Shown: positions 11,101-19,995 of the stretch, piece after piece
How positions within the stretch are numbered: position 1 is the first letter of the stretch
How the letters are laid out: the number at the start of each line of letters is the position of its first letter
Source: Rickettsiales bacterium UBA4311
GTDB taxonomy: Bacteria > Pseudomonadota > Alphaproteobacteria > Rickettsiales > Deianiraeaceae
Reading direction: 5' to 3'
Assembly: GCA_002394665.1 (NCBI GenBank)
Contig: DGUL01000002.1
Location: forward strand, 96,040 to 160,039
Length of the DNA: 64,000 bases
The notes under the pieces: generated by a model
Told to the model about the DNA's origin: nothing
The model's database searches: none
The model's input: the letters and a program-made list of their open reading frames with translations, nothing else
Made by a program: the position numbers and the translations under genes

Positions 11101-14100
11101 GATTTTATATTTGCATCATAAATTCCAATTAATTGCTCCTGTCCGTTGGCATCGCGATATTTGTAACATGCACCTGCAAAGCCATCATAAACTAAACCAA
11201 TAATATCTGAACCGGATATAGTCTGTTCGCCTATTATCATAGAAGAAGGTAAACCATTAGAATTGCAACCAACAGTATCAACGGTTTCTTCAGGTTCTTC
11301 AACAGAAGGTCTGTATTCTGGCAAAAAATATAATAAATCGCTTTCATCATACATATGGTATTGAATTGGTTGGCCAGATTTTACATTGATAAAATCATAT
11401 CCAGATGCCCACATCGTTCTTTGATCGTCACAGGTCCACCATAGATTTGAACTACTTTCTATACGTCGTGGATTATATTGGTTTTTCACCATGGTGTCGA
11501 GATAGTTATAAGGCATATATTGATTAAACGAACCACCCATGCCCATATTACACTGCCATATATCCGGATCAACATAGTCCGCACCAACGGCCATTTCTTC
11601 TTCATTCGGCATAATATACACAGCAAGACCATTACCACCAGTTAAGCCGATAAAACAGTCATCCGAATCATCTTCGTTGCAACCATTTACTCTTACTTTA
11701 ACTGGATGCGTCGTAGTAATTGTAACCGGTATTGGTTGCCCCGTTTTAAAAGACGCGGCAGACCACTGGATCGGGATAATTCCGGCACCCTGTTTTGAAA
11801 ACCTCATTTCCGCATCCGCCTTATATGTTTTATACGAACCGCTCACTTTACAAGCGTCATTCATAAAGGCATCCTTTACAGCTTTTCTTTGCTCTTCGGT
11901 TATACCCTTTACGTTCAATTTATTTAAATCAAGCTCGGCGGGCTTTTTCGTCTTGACGGAAACTGCAGTATGATAATCCACCGGCAACTCTCCATCGAAA
12001 CATTCTATTTCCTCAATTTCTGGGCTCCCTATTGGCAAAAGCCCTTGCTCTAAAGGCTTATAACGCCCGTTTGGATTTTTAAAGATCCAACAGTGCCCTG
12101 CGTTAAACATTGCTTGCGTACAAACAGCGCCGAGAGGATCATTCTCGACACCGCAGTGTCCACTGTGAGAAACAGGTTGTTTTTCTTCCAAATACACACA
12201 TTTTCCAGCTTCGTAATCCGCTTGGGTGCAATCTTTGACAGATGTTGTTTCAAGCCATTCTTGTTTTTTTGCACCTATGCTAAAACTACCAGAACCGTTG
12301 TTTTTATAAAATTTTTTATTTTGTTTGTCATAAAGGCCAGCTACGCCATTGTTATCCACACAAGGCACAAAATGTCTTTTCAATGTATTGCCTTCGTATA
12401 TCTTAACATAATAAATCTTGCCATAATTACCACCAGAAAATAACTGGATACTTTTTGCAGACACATTAACGCTCCCAGTGCCGGTTGCAACAACATTGCC
12501 AGTTGATAAATTCTTTATTCCATAGTTATAAATCTCCGTTTCATAAACTGCAGTTTTGGATGATATATATGCATTTGTTACAACTCTGTTTGCATTAGCC
12601 CCTGCGTCAAAATATGTGCATATTCCACCTGATGGACATACCGTGTCAGAGACAAAAAAACGATAATCATTCCCGTCATCATCATCGCTAGCGTAATAGC
12701 CCAAAAATACGCCTCCATCCCAATTTTCATATGTGTATTTAAATTGTATTCTGGTAGATGTTGTTGGCTTATAATCTAAGTCAACAGACTGCGATCCAGT
12801 TGCCTGAATATAATCAACAACTTGATAATTTTTTGTTCCCTTGACCTTACACATTCCAGAATCATATGCCTGTTCGTCGCAAACTTGTTCACGATATTTC
12901 GTAGTATCCTTAGCTTTTGTTTCGTCGTATTCTGTCCTATCCCAAGGTGCGTGTTCGCAACTACAAGGCGTATTGTATGCTCCATCTGTACCTAAATTTA
13001 TACACCCGTCTTCCCAACCCTTGGTGATGTCGTTATCCTTTCTTTGACAATCACGAAAGGATGGTCCGCGACATTTACCAGTGGCAAAATCCTCTTGTGC
13101 CAAACATCTACTTTTAACGTAGTCGCTACTTTCGGCTTTTCCCGGAACATAAACCATTGCTGTGTTGTCGCCAGATAAATCAGATGTAAATATGTATGCA
13201 CTATCCGAAGAACCATTTAAGTCATAATAAAAACTATTATTTGGATCATTGTAGTTAGACGATTTTCTCAACTTAGTGTTTACATTTGACCTTTTTCCAT
13301 AGTCAATCCACGAAACAACTTCTGGATTAGCCACCTCACCAATGGCATTGCTACTAGTAGAAGCTCCTTCGTCTCCTTCTTCCTCGTTAAAGACCGTCGT
13401 AAAAGTATCATTTGTCCCTTCGTTGTCAAAACAAACTTCGTGTTTTAATCTAAATACATTCTCATTGGACATAGGTGTCATTAACCCCATCTGTCGTCCG
13501 GTGGTAAGAGAAGTAGGATGATATGACAACACAGCGACTTGATTATAAGATTTATCTTTTATGCCGCTATCAGATCTTTTGCTGCACGAGCTCGTTTCAG
13601 CAACTTTTGCCAATACAAACGAATCACTCATTCCTCTTACAAACGCATCATAAGCGTCTATTCCGTTTTTGTTTATTTTAAATCTATCTAAGCTTAAAGC
13701 GATCAACATTTTACCACTATTGCAGGTGTTAACAACAACGTCATGATAACCTTTCACAACCTGTCCTTGCTCGCTATTATCATGATGGTACTGAGAACCA
13801 TCGGTCTCTCTACCATTTTGCATAAAACGTCTTGCGCCACTTATATCAGTTGAAGTTTTAAAAAATGCATAGTCCTGAAATCGCTTAAGAATTCTTGAAT
13901 AGCTACCAGTACAACAATGCCCGCAGCAAGAACACGTACAAAGATCCACCTTTTTATCTTGTTCTTTTAAGTAAGTTGTACATAAATCAGTACATTCGTG
14001 ATAATACGGAGCAATGTTGTGTAAATGATATTTTATTCTCTTTGGCACAGCACGACAATTGCCAGAATAATAAATTTTCGTGTTCCTGCCATCATTGCAA

Positions 14101-15569
14101 ACAATTTCGTTTGTATCTGACAAATATCGGCTTCTATACTCCAAGTAAGTTAAATCATTAGACCTTTCTTTATCTGTCGTTCCGCTTATTGTCTTACTAA
14201 CGTCATTTATTTGAAACGATTTTGGCTTTAAAAAACACTGATCAAAACTATACGTTTTTGTGGTTTTACCTTGCAAAATTTGATCAAATGTTTTAAAATA
14301 AACCTTTATTAGACTTTTATTATCCTTCACACTTATGATATGATTGAAAACACCATCAACTTTATGCATACCGCAACCAGCCCCTGCCTCATTGCCACCT
14401 TGCAAACACATCAAATAACGTCTGGCTTGTGATTCTGCGGTTATAGATGGATTACCGTGACATTTATTACATCTTGTTAACTTATTCAAACAATTTGTAT
14501 CGTCAGAGGCACATTGACTTATGCTATCACAACCTGAACACTCTGGGTTGTTTGTGCTTGTGTCCTCGTATTCAAGCGTTTCACTTATTGCATTGATTTG
14601 TTCATCAAAAGAAGCGTATTTTCCATCGTACGTAGGGACAACAAACCGCCTATACTCATATTGCTTGGTTTCTTCGGACGTTGTAACTGTGGTGTTTTGA
14701 CCGGTTCTTATGGTTTTTGTATTACTGGTTATTTTATAACTAAAAGTGCAAACATATTGCAATTGTGCAGATCCTTCCACGAAGCATTTAAGATTATTGC
14801 TAGTTTCGCCATCTTTATTGTTATCTGCATATATAGTGACATTTGTCAAATACCTGATGGGATGAGATATATTGCCATTATTGTCAGTTGTGTCTGCGAC
14901 AGGAAATTTATCAAACTTTATATGATCGGGAAAATAAAATATGTAATTTATTGCCTCTGCACCTAAGTTCTGCTTGCACGCACTGTCAACGCTTGTTATG
15001 GAACCACTATTGCTATCGTTCGGATCTATGGCATATTCTATTCCATTGCTTTCAATGCTGTAAGTATAGCTATACTGCATTAAACCATTTTGTTTAAAAG
15101 TCTTATTAACTGTTATCGCTGAAGGTTGTTGCCTTGAAAAATCGTGCGTCTCATATTTACCAACTGGCGAAGAAATAATACTGCCATCCAGTGGCAACCA
15201 GTTTCCAAGGGTAGCGTTGATCGTTTGGTTAAAACCAGATAAAACAACAGAATCGCCGATTTTTACCTTCATCTTGTTGCCGGCTTGAACTATGGCCGTA
15301 TCACCGTTCATCATATTCATAGGTGTCCAAAGATTTTTTCTTGCCATCGTTTCTGTAACCCCTTTCTCAACTACATACCCGCCAAATTGATTTTCTTGCT
15401 TTATTATTTCTCGGTTCAAAGGACGGACTGTAGAAATTTGCGTTTGTTCCCATATTCCTCCGGCCGCGACTTCATCAGGATATTTGCAACCATTACCCCC
15501 ACAGCCATGTAATAACTGACCTATAATGAACAAATACAGATAATTTTTTATCCAAGATCGATAAAACAT
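5193..15569 (-). CDS. virB6: Giant VirB6/TrbL-family T4SS protein with LamG-like insert
   Basis: This uninterrupted reading frame of 3458 residues is about ten times the size of a classical VirB6. The C-terminal part (about 3070-3390) has the polytopic TrbL/VirB6 membrane domain, with at least five hydrophobic helices and motifs such as KMSLYLAIGPIVFLLL, followed by a Gly/Asn-rich tail. The N-terminus has a signal peptide ending in LLHGC, a lipobox-like site. Two Cys-rich segments lie at about 341-372 and 521-553. A LamG-like jelly-roll domain lies at about 915-1098 (YIQATGSQ near its start, GLYDKQNKKFY near its end). EF-hand-like loops lie near 247 (DNNKDGE) and 2941 (DDNSNGLLETTD), and an extra hydrophobic stretch at about 2270-2325. 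Most of the protein is probably extracytoplasmic. virB8, 9 and 10 are elsewhere in the window. tatC follows with a one-base overlap. Confidence 0.9.
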   Translation of the reverse strand: MFYRSWIKNYLYLFIIGQLLHGCGGNGCKYPDEVAAGGIWEQTQISTVRPLNREIIKQENQFGGYVVEKGVTETMARKNLWTPMNMMNGDTAIVQAGNKMKVKIGDSVVLSGFNQTINATLGNWLPLDGSIISSPVGKYETHDFSRQQPSAITVNKTFKQNGLMQYSYTYSIESNGIEYAIDPNDSNSGSITSVDSACKQNLGAEAINYIFYFPDHIKFDKFPVADTTDNNGNISHPIRYLTNVTIYADNNKDGETSNNLKCFVEGSAQLQYVCTFSYKITSNTKTIRTGQNTTVTTSEETKQYEYRRFVVPTYDGKYASFDEQINAISETLEYEDTSTNNPECSGCDSISQCASDDTNCLNKLTRCNKCHGNPSITAESQARRYLMCLQGGNEAGAGCGMHKVDGVFNHIISVKDNKSLIKVYFKTFDQILQGKTTKTYSFDQCFLKPKSFQINDVSKTISGTTDKERSNDLTYLEYRSRYLSDTNEIVCNDGRNTKIYYSGNCRAVPKRIKYHLHNIAPYYHECTDLCTTYLKEQDKKVDLCTCSCCGHCCTGSYSRILKRFQDYAFFKTSTDISGARRFMQNGRETDGSQYHHDNSEQGQVVKGYHDVVVNTCNSGKMLIALSLDRFKINKNGIDAYDAFVRGMSDSFVLAKVAETSSCSKRSDSGIKDKSYNQVAVLSYHPTSLTTGRQMGLMTPMSNENVFRLKHEVCFDNEGTNDTFTTVFNEEEGDEGASTSSNAIGEVANPEVVSWIDYGKRSNVNTKLRKSSNYNDPNNSFYYDLNGSSDSAYIFTSDLSGDNTAMVYVPGKAESSDYVKSRCLAQEDFATGKCRGPSFRDCQRKDNDITKGWEDGCINLGTDGAYNTPCSCEHAPWDRTEYDETKAKDTTKYREQVCDEQAYDSGMCKVKGTKNYQVVDYIQATGSQSVDLDYKPTTSTRIQFKYTYENWDGGVFLGYYASDDDDGNDYRFFVSDTVCPSGGICTYFDAGANANRVVTNAYISSKTAVYETEIYNYGIKNLSTGNVVATGTGSVNVSAKSIQLFSGGNYGKIYYVKIYEGNTLKRHFVPCVDNNGVAGLYDKQNKKFYKNNGSGSFSIGAKKQEWLETTSVKDCTQADYEAGKCVYLEEKQPVSHSGHCGVENDPLGAVCTQAMFNAGHCWIFKNPNGRYKPLEQGLLPIGSPEIEEIECFDGELPVDYHTAVSVKTKKPAELDLNKLNVKGITEEQRKAVKDAFMNDACKVSGSYKTYKADAEMRFSKQGAGIIPIQWSAASFKTGQPIPVTITTTHPVKVRVNGCNEDDSDDCFIGLTGGNGLAVYIMPNEEEMAVGADYVDPDIWQCNMGMGGSFNQYMPYNYLDTMVKNQYNPRRIESSSNLWWTCDDQRTMWASGYDFINVKSGQPIQYHMYDESDLLYFLPEYRPSVEEPEETVDTVGCNSNGLPSSMIIGEQTISGSDIIGLVYDGFAGACYKYRDANGQEQLIGIYDANIKSKTYEKFKPAFILVDLTKTLGSDYDEVYINNLPVASGGNKLTRVEEGIKAYYQFSYYVGDKNPDYKIPIEDERIISASCYAEGEEPPMATLNEDNMVLDPTAYKKLTDYTFEENNKYYKYDKANGKIFTRYGPFTGFAEDTTSILSPAFYQTEGACFGHNDGADALHFIYDEQHGGTDDNNGDSKHVATYMFYPDSNTPRYNLGNSWRVEFTTPKLENTHTSNENTGTNATCTTSLENLACSEGDEPDVMIVDLSKTTEATTNTNIKGTVVLYRETNSIRRFSQSYYEITSAEMGWNEKVEYLKNDPSKESITCGGKSNCSTDEIPVIKLTKNGESHTLVNGENATISSRKSKEYFTFDYQLKEYTISQANVNLNNTICFASNAITCPSYLQKYITGSTRWEPTCPSIFQDYFETRGIDCESFTRPFWGGVKFSIFTMGKAPYFLACGGTQTTYGRDGESTFPEYRFPYLPNEPNSHKDERDMLNSLNDVVLVGNDENKGLVLQSNIRNFINQPTFARCVSSWLTPKWMLMQQPGDPSTFNTGFNAVSGNYFAPVGQTWSKKSVMDDYRILPVWRTYGGMVNNTVVNQTCTEKEVNGIKISQVCSPSNTESFTAAFKTLYDKQLIFVKSLVNDPINTSDDKCTIYTETSKKNYTSITMNEPFGTVYPSSTIRSINVDKSGAGSVVAGVQPAKTVNGDGTRGEEFFKKTEMYRNWIGAGVIHAGWHVIRQNGSGVAKLFGAGEQISFNSTGSYYVSGNLSHSAQGYCVESGSLAEGGRETLWSLALAANLSAGIIIPIGISECASVVALASGLIKIGVGLGLIFGVAPGLVYAALAVSDRAPGGAKIPGKMTSDKPGFAKRDCPTGVGFRVVPIPPFVCKSGYNVACSNERINTKAFASSNNVKTRKTNIEKWCKSTEQVDFSSDIIPVGRCYKMKYNILSGDQEGGKTTLQYANADKKLLNSLVELPSETLLFTERENVYNAQCGVCVKSTQVYTYNGVTFVVDGFGDIPDDVRTDEHCRQYEDSEGEPYKFVTNLASITPFDNYATSVQNQIKQNVSNRFKELLIDCDKENNYVPSYATQENTKKIKNAFLKASIRDTANCVSIMLGLYQKFASEANTTPACQEEIANAMELKANAVCQEMLARVEAQDGKLYERYIFEQNGFSGVCLDKKDGVNGEPETAPLSNLKSLTRIDQQEIVKKYGYGEMTDGHIYSDTEPASFTINLPKKIRGKEYKTARVGFAFVGTDDADVTKLYKDYRIGNLDDLKRGYTITIGNSQLVMKGKYLYYYIQPLNDNGIPDPNYDPNVILGADKMSYSEIVSDPRVYSYKTSDVADMGNAMITIPRTGKLWWAILDHTGVTTQDAIASTTSVLDTSDGTTTGTTATSMQRNGQYYADVNHAYENKYIKSLKSQYQREASGENRSESKEPLLAVVNEDEGHDGDSDGMVIEFNDDNSNGLLETTDDNYMAVNSGMYTVNAKIQVESQDYITTIGGDDTEDDSAYWTHTIFTKLIIKPLKTIFMGSYQCRYCEKNNLSNCVDYSVKEPEGLKAWFGGRPDYGYKTYSVDDYRRYCDYRWENGLIGQMATSFLKSPVLYYFWFVFVVLSVFVIGWGFVTGSQKFDFKFMKKHLWRYALIMAFVNPQSWELYLRLFVKPTFNLAEGLSAIVSSSFSSKTYNDLSPIGFTSAAFGPVDEIFQFWFSVSTLEKMLAILFSSWAGWLAVVLLLVCLVFFVISVLEAVVLYVVILLKMSLYLAIGPIVFLLLIHEKTASKFTDWWKIIAGLIAEQVTMFTAIAVFCTIYYHILKGSMNFVYCWEPVLKIPILNITLLSMWRISGTLPAHMAELMGSSGDDTAINSQGFNVVTGFVLFIITCLMSKFVDKASAFGAGLFGQQSSMPQEIQQLASKAKSTVQDFSKKAMIAPYKAIGNKIVDKLTGAGGDDGKENKGGAAGGAGKENRGGAGGGGGGGGG
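5197..5290. repeat. GC-rich glycine-codon repeat at 3' end of virB6
   Basis: Degenerate CCG/CCA/CCT triplets (glycine codons on the minus strand) encode the polyglycine tail of the giant VirB6, interspersed with two GKEN repeats. The tract is much richer in GC than its surroundings and is prone to length variation by slippage. Confidence 0.7.
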
Positions 15570-15626
15570 CCAGTTCGAAAAACTTGCAACAAAATACTTT
15601 TCAAGTAAAATAAATTGTTGTTAAAA

Positions 15627-17561
15627 ATGTCCACTGCTAGCACCATTATACTTATTGTGACGTTAGTCGCACTTTTAGCCGTATCGGCAACAGTATCTTA
15701 CGGTATCAATAAACAACGTAAAAACCCAACAACAGCTTCACCACGGCTAACAAATCCATTGGCATTTGCGCAAAAAATACAACAGCAAATATCACAAATA
15801 CCAAAAACGCCAAACAAACCACTATTGGACATTCCTACACTACAACTACCAGCACCGCAACAACTTCAGCGTCAGTTTGACAAACAAATTGCCGATCTAC
15901 AGAAGCCCGATAAAAAGAAAAAGACAACCATAAACAACATTGACAAAGAGGTGTACACCGATATGGCAAAGAATAATGGCTTTTCTCAGAAACCAGTGTC
16001 AAAAGACTATCAAACCGTATCACATATTTTGTCTTCACAAACATCATCTGTAGCACACGACGATCCTAAAAAATATCAATATTACGATTATACTACCGGA
16101 AAACTTACTACAGACAAAACTCACCAACCAAACGAGCAAAACGTTCCGCTTGATTTTGAACTTGATATCCAAGACGGATTAATTGGCGACGCTTTTAATT
16201 ATAAAATAGATGGTATAAATTATTACAATAAGTGTATCGAACCTCCTCAAGAAAAATATCGTACCATCAAAGATCTTCTCGACCAAGGTGATGCCGCACT
16301 ACTCAGAGCCACATTTTCGAAAATCGTGCAAAACCCACAGTTTCAAAACAAGGTATTGGCAGTAGAAATAGACGGACACGAACATCTATTTAAAATACCA
16401 GACAACGAACAATGGAAACAAGATTTTATTACTGCCATGAAATATAAAACTGGTAGATCTTTTGATTTTCCAACTAATGAAGATAACAAGACTTTTAAAT
16501 TTACACCAGACATAGACGTGACCAAACACAACCAACGTATCGTGAAGATTGAGGGATTAGCAATTACTGATGCTGTTGGCGGTCCGCTACAGCCCGACCA
16601 AATTGATCTAAATCATGATGCAAAACTCATGCTTGTGTCAAAAAAATTCTATAGCGACAACGGACACGACTTCTATGATGGATACCAATTGTACCAAAAT
16701 AACAATTATTTATTAGCAGACAACCCTAATAGTGGTATTGTCGGTAATTACACAAATCTATATGAAGATATCAAGACTTTATTGGAAAATAAAAACAACG
16801 CAAATTGCAAAGATGCTTTAGCGATAATACACAGACAGTTGTGCAAAAATATAACTACTTCGGCAGATGAAAAAAACACCATTAACTTAATAGAAAGCGG
16901 GGTTGCACCAACCCAAACAAAAATGATAGTATGCATTCAAGAAGACAAAGAAGGACATAGGACAATCAAAAGAATTTATGACTTTAGAGACAATAGAATG
17001 TTTGATTTCGTCGGTGCTAATAAGAACAAACACATTTTTTCTAAGTGTGAGCACAGAATCAACAGTGAAGCCACTACCAATCTAGCTCCACAAAATGTTG
17101 GTATTCCACCTCTCGATCGCTTGTCTTTTTCAGAGGCCAAGCTTATAGTTGATGCGCTTGGTTATAAATATAAAAACGCCGTCCGCGATGGTTTTAAAGA
17201 GCATCAAAAAAAGAAATTACGTGTAGGCGACAATGGTAAAGGCAAAGCTTTAAGAAATTTTTACAAAGCAGATGGTACGAGCATATTTACGTTTGTAAGC
17301 GAGGTTCACCATAAGCTCCCAAACCGCACTCATATGCTTACTCCTCTTCCAACAAAAACCGTGCAAGACGTAGGCAACCAAGGCGATCAAATTGACAAGA
17401 TAGTGGAATATGACAATTTTAACACTAGCCTAATAGACATACCAAGTGGCTACAGCAGTTTTGGAAAAACAAAAAAAATCATAAATGATATGCAACCGGG
17501 AAATAGTTTAGCCAGTGCAAACATACAAAAAGTGCCAGATTACACATTGTTGTCGTTTTAG
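15627..17561 (+). CDS. Unknown single-pass membrane protein, possible effector
   Basis: I do not recognise this 644-residue protein. It begins with a hydrophobic segment (about residues 4-27) ending in a Gly-Ile-Asn-Lys stretch, consistent with an N-terminal membrane anchor or uncleaved signal. A Pro/Gln-rich linker (about 30-100) and a long polar, charged region follow. No catalytic motif or repeat is evident. It is read divergently from the giant virB6 gene with only 57 bases between the starts, so the two may share a regulatory region. Its composition (Asn, Gln, Lys-rich) resembles the putative effectors at 41013 and 61832, although their membrane segments are C-terminal. A TTG at 15615 is an alternative start; ATG at 15627 is preferred. 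Confidence 0.7.
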   Translation: MSTASTIILIVTLVALLAVSATVSYGINKQRKNPTTASPRLTNPLAFAQKIQQQISQIPKTPNKPLLDIPTLQLPAPQQLQRQFDKQIADLQKPDKKKKTTINNIDKEVYTDMAKNNGFSQKPVSKDYQTVSHILSSQTSSVAHDDPKKYQYYDYTTGKLTTDKTHQPNEQNVPLDFELDIQDGLIGDAFNYKIDGINYYNKCIEPPQEKYRTIKDLLDQGDAALLRATFSKIVQNPQFQNKVLAVEIDGHEHLFKIPDNEQWKQDFITAMKYKTGRSFDFPTNEDNKTFKFTPDIDVTKHNQRIVKIEGLAITDAVGGPLQPDQIDLNHDAKLMLVSKKFYSDNGHDFYDGYQLYQNNNYLLADNPNSGIVGNYTNLYEDIKTLLENKNNANCKDALAIIHRQLCKNITTSADEKNTINLIESGVAPTQTKMIVCIQEDKEGHRTIKRIYDFRDNRMFDFVGANKNKHIFSKCEHRINSEATTNLAPQNVGIPPLDRLSFSEAKLIVDALGYKYKNAVRDGFKEHQKKKLRVGDNGKGKALRNFYKADGTSIFTFVSEVHHKLPNRTHMLTPLPTKTVQDVGNQGDQIDKIVEYDNFNTSLIDIPSGYSSFGKTKKIINDMQPGNSLASANIQKVPDYTLLSF

Positions 17562-17622
17562 TGCAAAAAGTTGCAATTTGTTTTTTAAAAAATCAGTTTA
17601 ACAAACAAACAAATCGGCACAT

Positions 17623-19329
17623 ATGCCTCACGACAACAATAATTTAAGTGCTAATAATGACGCTTTCAATAAAAACAACGTTCTCCTTCACGACCAAACC
17701 ATAGAACAAGAAATTCTTGGCTCAATACTTATAGCAAACGCGATTTTTAGATACTTAGAACTTGATTTGACGGACGAAAGTTTTTATTTTGACATCAATA
17801 AAGCAATTTTTGCAAAAATGAAACAGCTTTTGCAAGATGCCGGCAGTGTTGATGAAACAACGCTTTACTATAACCTTGCAGACGTCCCAAATTTGCAATA
17901 CAAGGGCGAGGAACTAAAAAAATACATTTCTGACATCGTGCTTATGGGGGCAAAAGCTGTTCGAAGGCCAAAAGAAATGGTTGAAATTTTAAACTTTTTG
18001 GCAATAAAACGAAAAATCAGCTTATACCACGCGGAGGTTTATAATATCTTAGAACAATCTACGCCACAAGGTATTGATGAAAAAATTAGCCAATTAGAAC
18101 AATCAATATACAATATTGCGAACAATCAAAATGATAGAGATGTAAACTTCTCACTCAGCAAATACACCGCAGAACTCAAAGCAAAACTTGAAAAAGCAAG
18201 GAAGAGTGATAAGGAAATCTTGGGTGTGAAAACCGGACTTACAGATATTGATGGCTATACCGGCGGATTGCAAAACGGCGATTTAATAATAATTGCCGCT
18301 CGTCCGTCAATGGGTAAAACTGCACTTGCTACCACAATAGCCAAAAACATCGCAACAATTTTACGAAAAGAAAAACCGGAAAACGAGAAACCGCAAGCGG
18401 TAGCTTTTTTCTCATTAGAGATGTCTGGCGAACAACTTACTGCAAGGATGGTCTCAATGGATAGCAATTATAGCACAAAAGCGGTGCATACAGGAAGATA
18501 TGACACAAAAGATGCAGATGGTAATATAATAAAAAACAAAAGAATAGATGATGCAGATTGGAATAAAATCTATCAATCAATGCAAGATATTGCCGAGCTT
18601 CCGCTCTACATTGACGACACACCGGCATTAGATATTTCTTTACTCCGTAGCCGTGCAAGATATATGAAAAACCGCTACAATATCTGTGCTATTATTATTG
18701 ACTACTTACAACTTTTAAAAACATCTGGCAAATATCAAGGACAACGCGTGCTTGAACTTGGAGAGATTACAGGAACATTGAAAGCAATAGCGAAAGAATT
18801 AAGTATTCCCGTCATTGCATTGTCCCAGTTGTCAAGAGCGGTTGAAGGAGCAGACAGACACGACAAAAGACCGCAACTTTCCGACCTTCGTGAAAGTGGA
18901 ACAATAGAACAAGATGCCGATATTGTAATGTTGCTTTATCGCGAAGAATATTATTTATCCAGAAAAGAACCAAAAATTACCGACCCAAGCAACGACGTGC
19001 AAGTAAATGATTACAACAAATGGTTAAAACAATATGAAAACGTCAAAAATCTTGCGGAAGTAATAGTTGCGAAAAATCGTAATGGCCCCGTCGGCACAAT
19101 TACATTATTTTACGATAAAGAGCACGTATTGTTTAGTAGTTATCAACCAACAAGCGAACAAAGGCAATTTGTTGCTCCAATTGAGAATGTAAGCTTTCAA
19201 CCGCAACAAACTTTTACACCGCAACAAATCCAAGGAGTTCAAAACCCTATTGACTACCCAGCACAGCAAGCCAACATTATGTCAAACGATGATGACATTC
19301 CTGAGGATTTAAAAAATATTTTTGATTAA
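17623..19329 (+). CDS. dnaB: Replicative DNA helicase DnaB
   Basis: DnaB is the hexameric 5'-3' helicase that unwinds DNA at the replication fork. The N-terminal primase-interacting domain covers about residues 20-120 and contains EQEILGSIL. The RecA-like motor has Walker A (SMGKT) near residues 228-232, a FFSLEMS motif, a Walker B-type IIIDYLQLL, and SDLRESGTIEQDADIVMLLYR. The 568-residue length exceeds the usual 460-500 because of extra residues around a DTKDADGN insertion and a Gln/Pro-rich C-terminal tail (about 510-568). The next gene begins only a few bases after its stop. Confidence 0.95.
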   Translation: MPHDNNNLSANNDAFNKNNVLLHDQTIEQEILGSILIANAIFRYLELDLTDESFYFDINKAIFAKMKQLLQDAGSVDETTLYYNLADVPNLQYKGEELKKYISDIVLMGAKAVRRPKEMVEILNFLAIKRKISLYHAEVYNILEQSTPQGIDEKISQLEQSIYNIANNQNDRDVNFSLSKYTAELKAKLEKARKSDKEILGVKTGLTDIDGYTGGLQNGDLIIIAARPSMGKTALATTIAKNIATILRKEKPENEKPQAVAFFSLEMSGEQLTARMVSMDSNYSTKAVHTGRYDTKDADGNIIKNKRIDDADWNKIYQSMQDIAELPLYIDDTPALDISLLRSRARYMKNRYNICAIIIDYLQLLKTSGKYQGQRVLELGEITGTLKAIAKELSIPVIALSQLSRAVEGADRHDKRPQLSDLRESGTIEQDADIVMLLYREEYYLSRKEPKITDPSNDVQVNDYNKWLKQYENVKNLAEVIVAKNRNGPVGTITLFYDKEHVLFSSYQPTSEQRQFVAPIENVSFQPQQTFTPQQIQGVQNPIDYPAQQANIMSNDDDIPEDLKNIFD

Positions 19330-19340
19330 AGGTTTTGACA

Positions 19341-19913
19341 ATGACTGATATAGAAACAATTTTATCTTTTAAATCTTTTGATGAATTTTACACATTTCTC
19401 GCAGAACATCACAAAAGCAAGCAAGAAATGTTTGTAGAAATAAAAAAAGGCAAACCACAAGAAGGTCGTTTATCATATATTGACGCGGTTTATGTTGCCT
19501 TGTGTTTTGGCTGGATTGACAGCACTTGCAGAAACATTGACGGAAAAATAGTGCAACGTTTTTCACCGCGACAGAAGAAAAGTCCTTGGACGGAGCTGAA
19601 CAAGGAAAGATGTAAATGGCTTGAAAAATATGGCAAAATGACAGATGATGGCCGAAGAGCATTAGAAAACTGCAAAGAAAAATTTACAATCTCCACACGA
19701 ATGAGACAAATTATTGACGAAGACGAATTGATAAAAAAGCATTTTTATACCTTTCCAGAAATATACCAAAGACTAAGAATTGATAGCATCCAGCGACATT
19801 TTCCTTATAAAGACAGACAAGCAATGTATGAAAAACAAATTGAAAACTTTATCAAACAAACCCGCGTAGGTAAAATGTATGGAAATATGAGCGACTACGG
19901 GAGGTGGTTTTGA
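19341..19913 (+). CDS. YdeI/OmpD-associated family protein
   Basis: This matches the YdeI family, annotated in other bacteria as OmpD-associated or bacteriocin-protection-like. Hallmarks are the SYIDAVYVALCFGWIDS segment (about residues 42-58), FSPRQKKSPWTELN, and a later KYGKMTDDGR stretch. The 190-residue length is typical. The biochemical role is unknown; the family is cytoplasmic. The ATG at 19341 has an AAAGG ribosome-binding site eight bases upstream, better than the TTG at 19335. It is tightly linked to dnaB and probably co-transcribed, although the association is not a known functional one. Confidence 0.75.
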   Translation: MTDIETILSFKSFDEFYTFLAEHHKSKQEMFVEIKKGKPQEGRLSYIDAVYVALCFGWIDSTCRNIDGKIVQRFSPRQKKSPWTELNKERCKWLEKYGKMTDDGRRALENCKEKFTISTRMRQIIDEDELIKKHFYTFPEIYQRLRIDSIQRHFPYKDRQAMYEKQIENFIKQTRVGKMYGNMSDYGRWF

Positions 19914-19995
19914 AAATGTTGAAATTTATTACTTTAACATTACGTTGCTATGTTGTAAGCACTTAATGTTAAACAGAAGAGGAGCAAAAATTGAT

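Noticed and set aside
14453..14479. CNKCH in the giant VirB6 looks like a c-type haem-binding motif
   Set aside because: It stands in a Cys-rich segment with several other Cys pairs and without cytochrome context, so disulphides or metal binding are more likely.
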